From: Sodiomyces alkalinus F11
Lineage: Eukaryota; Ascomycota; Sordariomycetes; Glomerellales; Plectosphaerellaceae
Reading direction: 5' to 3'
DNA: 64,000 nt
Assembly (NCBI RefSeq): GCF_003711515.1
Contig: NW_021167080.1
Location: 3,136,155-3,200,154 of the forward strand
The position numbers and the translations under genes were made by a program. Below, piece by piece: positions 47,490 to 58,960 of this stretch; positions within the stretch are counted from its first letter, which is position 1, and every line of letters begins with the position of its first letter. Below the pieces are notes generated by a model that searched no databases, had not been told where the DNA came from, and saw only the letters and a list, made by a program, of their open reading frames with translations.

Positions 47490-47564
47490 TATAATCCTAT
47501 CGTGATTATACCTGGTTCCTTACTTAACCCTACCTTTTCACTCTTTACGACTACCTATTTAACA
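47490..47564. repeat. Right copy of 73-bp direct repeat (probable LTR end)
   Basis: Identical over 73 bp to 38828-38900, and followed by CA. LINE coding traces resume immediately afterwards at 47565, which fixes this as the right edge of the inserted retroelement. Confidence 0.75.
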
Positions 47565-48345
47565 CTAGAGCCTAGCCTCGACTAGCAGCTATAATAGGCT
47601 ATTAACGCCTCGGATTAGGACTCTATAGGTCGCCACCTAACGGATACTATCTCCCTGGCTCTTAAGGCCTCTGTGCCTAAGCTAAGGGTAGTAGAGCGTT
47701 CGAAACCGTGGTAGACCCTAGAGCTAAAAGCCCTGCGAAAATCAGCTAACAGGGCTTTTAGGGTTTTTAGAAAAGCTAAAGCTAAAAAGGGGGCCTCGGC
47801 TACCCGGCTAGCGGCTCTAGAAACCACCTGGAAAAAGGCTCGAAACGCCTATTATAGGGTAGTAACAACAGTAGAAAAGAACCACTAGGAGGCCTTCCTA
47901 GCTAACGCTTAAAGCCCTGAGATTTTTAAGGCCTATAACTACATAAAGAGCGGCCTAAACGCCAAAATCCCACCGATTTAAACGCTTACGAAGCAGAAAG
48001 CCTACGCCTTCGATAAAAAATACAACGCCCTTATTCAGCCCCTTTTTCCTCTTCCTCTTCCTTCTGCCACCGACGCCCCTAAAGCCCCTGTATTTACAGG
48101 CCCTTCGAGGGACCTAGGCCTCTCTAACCCTTCTAACGGTCCCTAGAGCCTGACTAGATCACGCAGTAAGGGCCTTAGAAGACTGTGGGAGTGGCCTAGC
48201 CTATAGGCTACCGAACTATAATGCGCTATCTTTAAAGCTGCTAAGGAGAAAGCCCCAGGGCCTAATAGGATAAGCCTATAGCCGATCCAATAGGCCTATA
48301 AGACTATTCCAGGGCCCTTCTTAAAGGCCTACTTAGCTTTATTTT
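47565..48345 (+). mobile_element. Tad-like LINE, middle segment (between endonuclease and RT)
   Basis: The plus-strand trace resembles the linker between endonuclease and reverse transcriptase of Tad-type LINEs. It continues to the opening of the RT domain (KAPGPNRI-like segment near 48250), where the MULE interrupts it. Confidence 0.7.
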
Positions 48346-48495
48346 AGGACTTAATAGGGAGACCTCACGTTTCAATATCGAGACCTCACACGTGATATTT
48401 TAGTGGGGCCATACCGCCGTTGCTGAGAGGTATATATACCGCACCCATTTTATATATACACTTTATATAGAAAATCGCAGGCGACATCGTAAACC
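48346..48495. repeat. MULE left terminal inverted repeat
   Basis: It pairs with 50876-51024. The outer part reads GGGAGACCTCACGTTT and the inner end is a CGCAGGCGA-TATC-type sequence next to AAACC. Differences between arms are mostly C/T and G/A. Confidence 0.85.
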
Positions 48496-50875
48496 TTAAC
48501 GTATTACTTCCTGGACCGCAACTTTGAATCCAACCGCCTAAAACACCATAACAATAAGCCACGATATCCTACACAAAAATGACCGATCACCGACCCTACG
48601 GCTCCGACCTCCTTAAGGGCGTTTTTCCTTCTAAAGAAGAGGCGCACGAAGCTCTTACCGCCCACTGCTACTCTAACGGCTATAGTCTCGTTATCCATAA
48701 TTAGTATCCGAATAGCAGGGCGCCGATACGTGTCACCTACTGTTATAGGAAGGGCAAGGCGCCTACGCCTCGCGTTACCTTAACGCACGAATTAAAGCGG
48801 CGGAAGACTATAACCCAGATAACAGCCTACCCTTATAGGGTTAATATCTGCCATTATAATAGCTAAGGCTGGGTTATTAAAGCTATCGTTAAACGCGGCG
48901 CCGGCGCTAGCGAGCCGGCTTATAACCACGGTTAGATTAAAGCCACTACCTTCGCCTAGTTTCGGTCGCAGGGTATCCTATTATATAGACTTAAGATCGT
49001 TTCTTTATAGAATAGCGGTATTCGGCCCCGTGGGATTATAATAAGGCTCCGTAATCCTAAAGATCCAGCCTAGCAGCCGCTAGACGTTACCGTAACCGAT
49101 ATCTTAAACCTGCTCGCCCGGTATCGCCGTAACGAGCTTACTAGAAGGACTCTAATCTAGTGGCTTTATAACGTACGTTATCTTCCCTCCTGCTATTATT
49201 ATTTAATTATATACTAATATCTTAGTAACTTAATATCGAGGATAGCTTTTTTTACCGCGACTGTCGTGATAGCCTTAACCGAATCTAGTCCCTCTTTATT
49301 ACCCCGAAATCCACGATCGTGCACCTTTAATAAGCTCCCGATATCCTTATAATTAACGTAACCTATAAAACGAATAAGTTTAAGATACCGTTACTTAATT
49401 TTTACGGAGTATCACCACTTCGTAAAGCCTTCTCTATTACTATTGTTTTCCTAAATACCGAAAAGGAAGAGTAGTACGCCTGGGCTATTCGGGTTTTACA
49501 CGAATATCTTCTTACTACTAATTCTACTCTACCGCGTTATATTATTACGGATCGAGAGCTCGCCTTAATAAACGCACTGAAATCCCACCTAAATTGGAGT
49601 CAGGTTCCTAATATCCTATATCGTTGGCATATTAATATGAATGTGTTGGCGAAAACTAAGGCCTCTTTTCCTAAGGCTACCAGGCTAGGCGATAGTAACG
49701 TTAAACGGCACCCTACATTTTATACGTTCCTTAAGGATTAGAATACCCTTATTATAAGCCCTATAGAGGAGGTCTTTATATAGCGATTATAATCTTTCCA
49801 GTAACTAGGTAAAGACCCAGGAAACGTAGTTAATTACGCCCTTAATACCTGGATCAATCCATTCAAAGAGAAGATTATAGATTACTACCTAAACAGCGTA
49901 TCTTATTTTAGCTATAAAATAACGTTAGTTATAGAGTCTTCGCATACTAGCCTTAAGAGGTATTTACACTCTTCCACAGGTGACTTAACCACTATTTTCC
50001 GCAGCCTAAAGCTATATTAGAAGAACTAAGGGGAGGATCTAGCTTTAGTAAGAGCCCACCGAATTAGTAAGGTGTAGTTTCCTATAGCTAGGATTCTTTT
50101 TAGCCTTATTAGTCACCACGTTATTCTATAAGCCTTCGAACGTATTAAAATCGAGCTTTCTACCCTAGAAAAGCTACGTAGCAGGGATAGAAGGGAGAGT
50201 ATACTATAACCCCCAGGGCCCTACCGGCCCTATACTATCACAACCTCTCTAGGCCTGCCTTATCAGTATATGCTTTGTACACACTTACGCGATACCGAGC
50301 CACTCGATATCACGTTAATCGATAACCACTAGCGATAGAATCGCAACGAGGTCTTTACTTATACTAGTTCCTTACCGCGACCCGATATACCCCTAGAACC
50401 AATAGTGGTTCAAGGGAAAGGCCGGCTAAAAGGTGCTATCGCGATATCTAGCACGGGAAAGAAAAAGGGCGAAGGGAAGAATAATACTAAACGGCTCCTA
50501 TCTAGATTCGAAATCGTAGCTGCCGAAAAGCGATATAACGCCCTACTACCTTTAACGGCCCCTACTCTCCTATAATACGAAGCTAGTATATAGGAACCTC
50601 GGTAATCCGCCCGGGTTTTTAATAACTTAGATATAATAGAAGAGCTATCGTCCTCACAGGAACACGAATTAGTGGTTATTTCTACCTAATTTAAAGGCAA
50701 AATAGATATGTTAGTGAGGACTATAGATAAAGATATATCTCGGCAGCAGGAAGAAGACGAGGAATTAGATAAAATAGAGGCGGCGTAAGCGGCGATACTA
50801 GATAGTTAGATTTAAGGGTTAAAATTTAAGTGAGTGTTGACATTTGAGTATTAAGATTAAGTGTTCAGATTAAGT

Positions 50876-51024
50876 GGTTTATGATATCGCCTGCGATTTT
50901 CTATATAAAGTGTATATATAAAATAGGTGCGGTATATATGTCTCTTAGCAACGGCGTTATGGCCCCACTAAAATGTCACGTGTGACGTCTCGATATTAAA
51001 ACGTGAGGTCTCCCCATTGAGTCC
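50876..51024. repeat. MULE right terminal inverted repeat
   Basis: Inverse copy of 48346-48495. It is less mutated than the left arm (for example GGGGAGACC against GGGAGACC, and ACTCAATG against ACTTAATA). Confidence 0.85.
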
Positions 51025-53675
51025 CTTTATTTTTAGCAGGCTACCACCCTACCTGCTAGAAAGAGGCCCTAGTGGTCGTTCTACTAAAGCCGGGGAAGAA
51101 GGACTATTCTAATCCTAAGTCTTATAGGATTATAGCCCTTCTAAACTGCTTAGGTAAAGTCCTCGAGACGGTTATAGCTACTAGACTAAGCTTTTTAGCT
51201 AATACCCGCGACGACCTTCTACACCCTAGTTAGATAGGGGGTAAAAAATAATAATCCGCTATCGATACGGCCCTTCTTCTCCTCTACTATATCGAAAAAC
51301 AGCGTAAATCACGGCAAAACGCCATAATTTCTACGCTGTTTTTAGATATTAAAGGAGCCTTCGACCACGTCGCCCGCCCTTAGCTACTAAGAATCCTTTA
51401 AGAGCTCTAACTACCCTTGAATCTAGTTAAATAGGTAGCATCCTTCACAGAAAACAGGCGTATCCAACTAGCCTTTAAGGGTTAGGTTTAGCAGCCCACC
51501 CCCCTAAATATAGGGGTCCTATAAGGCTCCCCGGTTTCCCCTATTCTATTCCTAATTTATATTAGGAAGGTTATAGCGGGGCCGGATTTTAAAGGTCTTC
51601 AGTTATCCTATATAGACGATTTTCAGCTATCTATAGCGTCTACGTCGGCTAGGAAAAACTATAAGATCCTAGAAAGAGCCGTAGCCTCCCTTTTCAAAGC
51701 AGCTAATAATAACCACGTTCTTTTCGACCCGGATAAGATAGAGCTTATTCACTTCCACCGAAGACGCTCTATCGAAGACTCCCCGATTATTATAGGAGGG
51801 CACTTAGCTAAACCTACGCTAGGTACTATTAGGTGGCTAGGGGTCTAGTTTAACCCTAAGCTATCTTTTAAACCCCACTTCGAAAAACGCCTAAATTCAG
51901 CTACAGGGGTCTTAAGTAGACTCTATAGGCTAGCTAGCTCGCAGAGGGGCCTTTCTTTTTAAGGCCCTACGGCAGCTATATATAGCCTGTATAGCCTCGC
52001 TGGCTGACTTCGGCTCGCAGCTATGGTGGGACCCTAAATCACCTAAAAAGCACCTAGTCGACCGCCTAGAACGCCTATAGTACGGCGCTCTGGTCAGGGC
52101 TTAAGGGGCTTTTAGAGGGGCCCCCTTACGGCCTCTAGAACTAGAAGCAGCAGTGCCCCTAGCGTCGATTCGGTTAACTAGATCTAATAGGCTTTATGCC
52201 TTTAGGTCTTTAAAGTTCTTACCGAACCACCCTATAAGACGCCAGCTTCTAGGGGAGCTAGGGGAAGACCTCGCCCGTCTATAAGACCTATAGCCCACCA
52301 CACAGCTCTATAGGCTAGGCCTAGAATTAGCTGCTTTCGTAGGGCAGTCCTAGGAAATAGAGGGCCCTATAGCTAGGTAGGAGGCCCCCTAGGCCTCCGA
52401 ACCTATAGCAGACCTTAGACCCTTTTTTCCCTTAAAAGAATAGCCTATAACCGCGAACAACACCGAACCCGGCACCTAAGACCCAAAAACAGCCCACCTC
52501 GAAGCCCTTAAGGATATACAATAATCCTTAGGCGAGTAGGCCTCTATTCCCTATACCGACGGCTCCCTAGGCCACCCTATAAGGCCTCCTATAGGGCCTA
52601 AGCAGGCTATAGCTACTATAATACAGTTAGCTAATACCGGCAGACCCTATAGAGCTATAGGCTATAACCTAAGGAACTCTGCCGAGGTCGCCGACACCGA
52701 ATTATACGCTATTCTTCAGGCCCTTCGGATTACCCTAGAGCAGTCGCCTAGGCCCTTAGAGTGCTATATTTTTAGCTATTCATAGGCGGCTATTCAGAAG
52801 CTTTAGCGCTCCTCTTAGTGGGCTATAGAGGCTAAGACCCTTATCCTACAGCTAAAATAACAGGGCACTTCTATCTCTATATAGTGGTGCCCTTCGTATA
52901 TAGGGATAGAAGGGAACGAACTAGCGGATAAGGCAGCTAAATAGGCGTTAGACCCTTAAAAAGCTACTAAATCTATTAGCTTAGTTACCCTTAGTCACGT
53001 AAAGCGTCGGGTTAACGAGGCCTTAGTTCGAGACTAGAAGGCTTTATAGAACGAAGAGGAAGAGGCGGAGAAAAGGGGTAAATCGGTGCGTTTAGGCCGC
53101 CTTTATAGGCGCCTAGTCCGAGATAACCTCCGCTTTTCCCGAAAACCATTATCACTGCCGATACAGGGCCCTAAGTGGGTAAAGTCGGCTTTTACTTAGT
53201 TAAAAACCGGCTTCGGATACCTAAAATCCTACTAAAAAAGGGCCTAAAATAGCGCTACCGACTACTATTCCTGTCCCGGCTCCCCTATACAGAATATAGC
53301 CCACCTTATCCTTTGTTGCCCTTTTTATAAAAACGAACGAAAAGCTCTACGGGAAGCCCTAGCAGGCCTACCGCTATCCCTACCGCTATTATTCGGTACT
53401 AAAAGAGGTATACAGGCCTTAGAGGCGTATCTTTTAGCTACTAAAATAGCCTCGGCGGAGTAGTATAGAGCGTAAACCTCGGATCCTACGGTCCAGTTTT
53501 CTATTTTGGTTTTTTACCTGTTTTTCGGTATATTAGGCAGACTGTTACAGAGGATTTCCTGTATTTATTACTACTCCACTCCTTACTATAGTTTATTCTA
53601 GCCTCGAGCCTATAGGTTAAAAGGCGCCGCGCTATAGCTTTAGGGCTGTATTCGCGAAATGAATTAAAAAAAAAA
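51025..53675 (+). mobile_element. Tad-like LINE, 3' segment (RT, RNase H, poly(A) end)
   Basis: The reverse transcriptase continues after the MULE: LDIKGAFDHVAR near 51345 and a YIDD box near 51620. An RNase H trace follows (IYTDGSLG near 52555 and ELADKAAK near 52920), then a C-terminal cysteine/histidine knuckle near 53270-53340. It ends in ten A at 53666-53675, the expected poly(A) tail of a non-LTR element. Adding the three LINE segments gives about 6.2 kb, close to a full Tad-type element. Confidence 0.85.
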
Positions 53676-56039
53676 TTCCACATACTTGGCATCTGTGACG
53701 ATATATGACTTGTTGTTACTCCATGTCAGTAAGGCGGAAGGAAGTGTTTGCCATGGAACTATACCAAAAGCTAGCCACTGCAACATGAATGCGTACATGT
53801 AGAGAACGAGGCCTTTTCGGCGGTGATGCGTTTTCCAGCGGGGGCACCGGGAGCATCAGTCCTAGCATTGGTTCAATTACGGTTACGATTACGAGCAACT
53901 CTCGCACATTTTAAACCCCCGGTAGACAATGCAACATGTAAGACGGACCAATCCTAAGACTTGATTCCAAAGCCCAGCCATTCGGACTAATAAGCACCCA
54001 GATAGGGTTCCGGGACCGGAGCGTTGGTGTAACGTCGTTCGATGTGCGGAAGCCACACCCGTCTTGGCCAAGGCCCAACGGGAGGATTCGACAAAGCCTC
54101 CCCGTGCTGTTATTGCATCGTGGCGGCGGTAGGCGCATCTCGGATCGTGCACCATCGAAGGCTCCCGTCCAGTACTTGGTCGACATGAATTTATCCGTGG
54201 CCCGTGGCTGATTTGCTTACTCCGCCGTCCGTACGTCCCAGGATCTGATTCCAGGAGACTCAGCCCTGCTGGCCTGTGCCCTATAGCTCGTCCCGTCCCC
54301 CACGGGGTGTGTCCACTAATGTGGAACTGTGGAACATGCAGGGTCTGATTGTTGCCCTATTTTGGAAATAGAAACGGGTCCCTGCTTTGCTGCGTAACGT
54401 TGGTCTGGGCCTAGACCAGTCTGACAGAGAGGAACGGTGGTCCACTGGTCCCGAAGGCCGGGGTCGTCGGACTGTCGGACACTCGGAGCCCGGACGGGCC
54501 ATATGTATATGTATGTTCATGTCGATGAACCCAGAAGGATCACGACAATAACAGACGTGGAATCCTCGGACGACCCTGACGCCACTACACCAGGAGAGCG
54601 TATCCGGACCTTTACCTCCAAACTCCGAATCCCAAGTCTTGCGTCCTGACCCCTGACCCTCGGTCTGGACTCTGGAGACGCGAGGGAGCAAAACAAAGCT
54701 GACAGACACCCCTGCTTCGTACGAGTCCGGATCGTGCTGGGTAAAAACCAAGAGTTCTTATCTCCATTCTTCCCTAACTCCGGCATGTTCGGAACCGGTT
54801 AACGGTCAACGGACAAGGCTGCCTCCCTACTTCGTAGAGTGAGTCCCTACCCCTGATCATAATTTATCCCTGTCCTCCTGATAACCGATGCTCCATATAC
54901 CTAGTAACCCTAACACCCAGCCCGCCTTGGCCCATTCCTTCTTAGTCCTTACTATCTGCGTCAGCACGTAATCGGGTGAGATGGAATCATTATCGCGGGC
55001 GTCGTAGATTGCACGCGTGTGTAATATCCTACTTTGCTTTGTCAGGCTGTGCAGCGTGCTCCCTACATGTATGCAGCTGCACGTGCATGTGTGCTACAAT
55101 ATCCATATTTACGGTTTGCCCCTGAACCCACGTTAGTAGTTACCCACCCCCAACCACCCCACGTTCCGCGTTCTGACCGGCCCCGGCCCCCGATTCCTCC
55201 GCGTAAGAGGCGTCGGCCCGATTCCGTGACCTGCGTCACCAGCCTACGGGTTCATAAGCGGCTTTCGGGCCCGGCAGATAAGATAGGCGTTTTGGTTTGG
55301 TGGCGCTACCACTGGTGATGGGCGATCGTGGTGGTGAGAGCCGGAGGTGTAGGCGATGCCGCGATGGCGTGCACACTTCATTCACATCAATGGGACAAGC
55401 TGACGGATACCCCCACGGGACGCCAAAATCCTACATGTAAGCTACATGCACGCAAGAATAAGCCTCAGGCCCCAAGCGACTCCCACATGCATGTGCCATG
55501 ATGCAACGAAGACACAGCTATGCCCTGTCACCTCGTGGCGCGGTGGCGACACCCATTCTATCCGCAGACAGAACTCAAGCTTCTGCTTATCGCAACATGA
55601 ACGCGTGCGTCCTGAAGACCAAGACTCCCAAGACCGCAAGACCCCAGGGGCCGGACCGCATAGGCCACAGCCCAGACCAATGATTTAATCTCCAGGCAGC
55701 ATGTAAGCTCAACTGCAATTTGATCCTTCAGACACACCCACCTGATATGGGTACTTGCCATGACTTTACAGTGTAGAGGCTCGCAACTCGAGACTTGCGA
55801 TACGCTCATCTCATGGTCAGAGGAAACGAACCACGAAAATCTGTTCCTTCACCCGCCGGCGGGGAAGCCATTGGCAGTTTGGCATTTGGGACAAGGCCGT
55901 AGAGGAACATTAAAAAGAGTTGTTGTTTCTGACCTTCAATGCCTCCCCCCCCCTTCCTCTTACATGGTGGCATCTGTTGTCTTGTATCTTCGTTTGCGTC
56001 TTAACCAACAGGCCACATCACCCATCCGTCAAAGCATCA
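53676..56039. other. Intergenic region upstream of the cluster regulator, no gene seen
   Basis: Composition returns to normal right after the LINE poly(A). Frames are short and unremarkable. Three TACATGTA palindromes occur (53794, 55064, 55432). No exact copy of the TCGGCCGAC-N5-TCGG motif was found in front of the regulator gene. Confidence 0.6.
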
Positions 56040-58960
56040 ATGTCCGCATTAGTCCATGCCCCGGCGTCGGGCAGCAGTTCGGGTCCCGGTTCAGGCCCAG
56101 GCCGGAAGCGCGGTGTCTCGACTTGTTTACCATGTTACAACAAGAAGCAGAAGGTGGTTGCAGTCTTTTGCTATTAGCTGCCCATGCTAACACCGTTGGT
56201 CAATCAGTGTAACCGTCAATATCCATGCAATCACTGCGCAAGGCGACGCAGACCGGAACAATGCACTTATGTATACCACGACCAGCGTAAGGCTCCGGCT
56301 GCTGCTGCTGCTGCTGCTACTGCTCAAGCTGCTCAAGCTGCTGCTGCACCGAAAAAGATGCCCCCGCCTTCGGTAAACCAAAACCAGTTTCACGAGATCC
56401 AGCTGTTCGGGTCGTCGGGCATGGGTTTTGCTGTCGACTCCGAAGGACAACCCGCCATGCTGGAACCGTCCAACAGCTGTGGGACTGCTCTCCGGGAGGA
56501 CCACACGACTCCGCTCTCCGAGTTGTTCGGGTATTTTGAAGATAGCGAATCCAATACGTTGGGTCTGCTACGAAGAGTGGTCCGTTTTCTTTTTCTTTTT
56601 TTTCTTTTTTTTCCTTCTTTTTTTCCCCCTTTCTTTTTCCATCCCCACGTCCCAATCCCCGAGTCCCCGAGTCCCCCGAGTCCACTGTCCGCTCCCTCGG
56701 ACCTCATCCACCGGCCCCTCCCTACAATGCACACATCACGTTGTGTATAGTTCATGGTGTCTACATGAAAGGAACATTGAACGCAGCTCATACATCGAAT
56801 CACAGGCAGGCTTGGACCAACGAAAGCACAACCACCAAACCGTCCTATCTCGCGAAGTCGGCGCCAGTGTCCTCGCAGAGATGGAGCGGATGCCCCCACG
56901 GACCGTCATCGACTTCCTGATGCAGTTCTTCCTAGCCGAGGTAAACTGGATGTTCCACCTCGTACATCCCGCCAGCCTGATGTCCCATTACGAAGCGTGG
57001 TGGAACAAGCGACGACAAATCAAACTACCCGACACTGACGTCGACCCCAGCCCCAACCCCAGCCCCAACCCCAGCCCCAACGCCAACGCCAACGCCAACG
57101 CCAACGCCCACGCCCAGGCTACTACCAACGGCGGCGTCGGGGTCGAGGTGGAATGCGTCTTCAATGCGACCGACATCGACTTTGCGGCGCTCATACTGCG
57201 CATCTGCGCCTTTGCCGCGCAGTTCTTGCCCTCGGCGTCGCATACCATCGACTCGGTCCGCGGAATGCCCCTGGCGAAAATCAGGGAGGCGTGCGGCGAA
57301 GTGGCCTCCGCTCTCGGTGGCATTGCCGTGGATATCGACTCGCGGGGCTCCCTTTTCCGTGTGCAGCATGTGTGTTTTTCCGGGTTGACGGCGGGGTGTG
57401 AGGGCCATATCAGGAAGGCCTGGACGACGCTGTGCTCTGCTGTGTGCCTGGCGCAGGGACTTGGTTTCCACCAGGATGCGAGAGGGGACCAGTCCCTTTT
57501 GTTGGATGAGTTGGAGTATGAGATGAGGAGGAGGGTGTTTTGCAACTTGTATGTATGGGACGGGTAAGTGATTGAACCCCTGAACCCCTGAGCCCCTGAG
57601 CCCCCGACATGACTCCTGTTAACAACTTCACACGGGAGTAAAAAGTCTTCTATCCCGACAGCTCGACCATGTTCCATTTCTAAACGTCAGCCTCAATGTC
57701 GATAACCTTCCGAAAATGAATCTCACCACGGGGACGGATCCGGATAGCGGTGCCCCTGAAGGCTTTACTGAGCGTGGTAAGTATTGGCCGGGGTTGGCCA
57801 ATGCCTCCCTCTTTTTCTTTTTTTTCTTTCTTTTTCCCGATTTGCTCTTGTTTCGTTCTAATTTTCATTTCATTTTGTTTCTGCTTCTATTTCTATTATC
57901 CTTTCCTTCCTTCCCCCTATCCCTTCGCTAACATCACACTATAGTACTCCAAGCCCGGTTGGTCGCCTTCTGGCGAGACTGCAAGCCAAGCGAAAGCAGA
58001 GGGGCAGAGTATGACCCGACAAGGGCACAGGAGAGGTACGAGAGATTCCGACGCGAGTTCATCGACACTCTACCTCCCGCTTTTGCCCTCGAGCCCAGCC
58101 TGGAATGGGACAGACAGCTCCCCCACCTTTCCATGCAGCGGCAGCTCCTCTACACAGCCATCTTCGACTCCATATGCCACAACTTCCGTCCCCTTTTACT
58201 CCTAGAGCCCGCTTACATCCGCCGTCTACCCGCGTACAAACAGGTGCTCCTCTCCTCGCAGGGCGCCATCCTAGCCCACTCCGCCCTCAAGGTTCTCGAG
58301 TGCGTGTCGACCTTGAGCGGCATGCTCGGGGCCACCTACACGCGCCTGGTGGCCATCATCTTCCACACCTTCGAAGCCGGCGCGCTCCTTTTATGTCTCT
58401 GCATCAGGGGCACGGTCCAGGACGGCGACCACCTTCACCAGGCCGAAGCGGCCTTGGCCGAGTTGCGCGCGGCGTGTCCTAGCCCCCCGGAAAGTGGCTG
58501 GGGTAGTACCATGCATGTGAGCTCCGGCGCCTCGAGGACCACGGGGACGGCGGGGGCCATGGAGATGAACGTCACGCGACGGCAGTGCGTCCAGGCCGCG
58601 CGGGAGGCGCTGGTCCGGCTGGAGCTGCTGGGCGAGGTCAGCGACATGGCGGAAGCGGGTGCGTGCAGCTTGGCGCAGCTGATGAGGCAGCTGGATGGCC
58701 ACGGTGGCGGAGAGGACGCACTCATACTCTACTCCACCGCTTCGTCTCTGCCGTCGGAGAAGGAGGTCGATGAGCAGAACCGGACGCCGCCGGAACTTGA
58801 GGAGTTTTGGCCCGAGAGCGGCTGCTCGGATACCATTATGAATATGGGCTCAAGTATAACGTTTGCCAAGATGAATTGCACCTACTTTGATGGGTCACAG
58901 ATGGGTGATTTGGGGGATATCTTGTTAGAAGAGGGCATGCAGGGCTGGGATGCTGGTTGA
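56040..58960 (+). CDS. Zn2Cys6 transcription factor, probable cluster regulator
   Basis: Five exons (56040-56153, 56208-56579, 56806-57563, 57646-57776, 57945-58960) join in phase to 796 residues. The zinc cluster is assembled only after the first splice: Cys29-x2-Cys32-x6-Cys39-x5-Cys45-x2-Cys48-x8-Cys57, with the basic run ARRRRPEQ. An alanine-rich linker follows. The middle homology region begins with EVNWMFHLVHPASLMSHYEAWW and includes FCNLYVWDG-LLSRQLDHVPFL across an intron, as in fungal-specific transcription factors. A P/N/A repeat (57050-57118) sits in a loop. The second intron (226 nt) and fourth intron (168 nt) are long and pyrimidine-rich; the donor of intron 2 could be three bases earlier. 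It should act in the nucleus as a dimer, probably on the CGGCCG-type sites of the cluster promoters. Confidence 0.88.

Larger units (their letters stand above)
48346..51024 (+). mobile_element. Mutator-like (MULE) DNA transposon with long TIRs
   Basis: A 2.68-kb element with terminal inverted repeats of about 150 bp and a CTTTATTTT duplication at 48337-48345 and 51025-51033. The 8-11-bp target duplications known for MULEs fit this. The transposase trace starts at the ATG at 48579, continues through a zinc-knuckle/FAR1-like N-terminus, and has the MULE core around IITDRELALINAL (near 49540) and RWHINMN (near 49625). It has fewer stops than the LINE and gypsy parts and keeps several TpG and CpA, so it is probably the latest arrival. 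It is still broken. Confidence 0.85.
34290..53675. mobile_element. Nested, RIP-mutated transposon island
   Basis: Nineteen kilobases with almost no ATG and no intact reading frame. In one sample, 41281-41460, I count about 28 TpA but only two CpA and one TpG, while CpG stays common. That is the mark of C-to-T mutation at CpA on both strands. Traces of three element types can be followed: a Tad-like LINE on the plus strand, a Ty3/gypsy element inside it, and a Mutator-like element inserted last. The island separates the PKS, OMT and SDR genes from the regulator and P450s. Confidence 0.9.

Noticed and set aside
54281..54786. Overlapping minus-strand frames right of the transposon island
   Set aside because: Low-information composition, overlapping frames and no motif. 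Treated as intergenic.
55211..55225. TCGGCCCGATTCCG upstream of the Zn2Cys6 gene
   Set aside because: It has an extra base in the core and the wrong spacing. I do not claim autoregulation.
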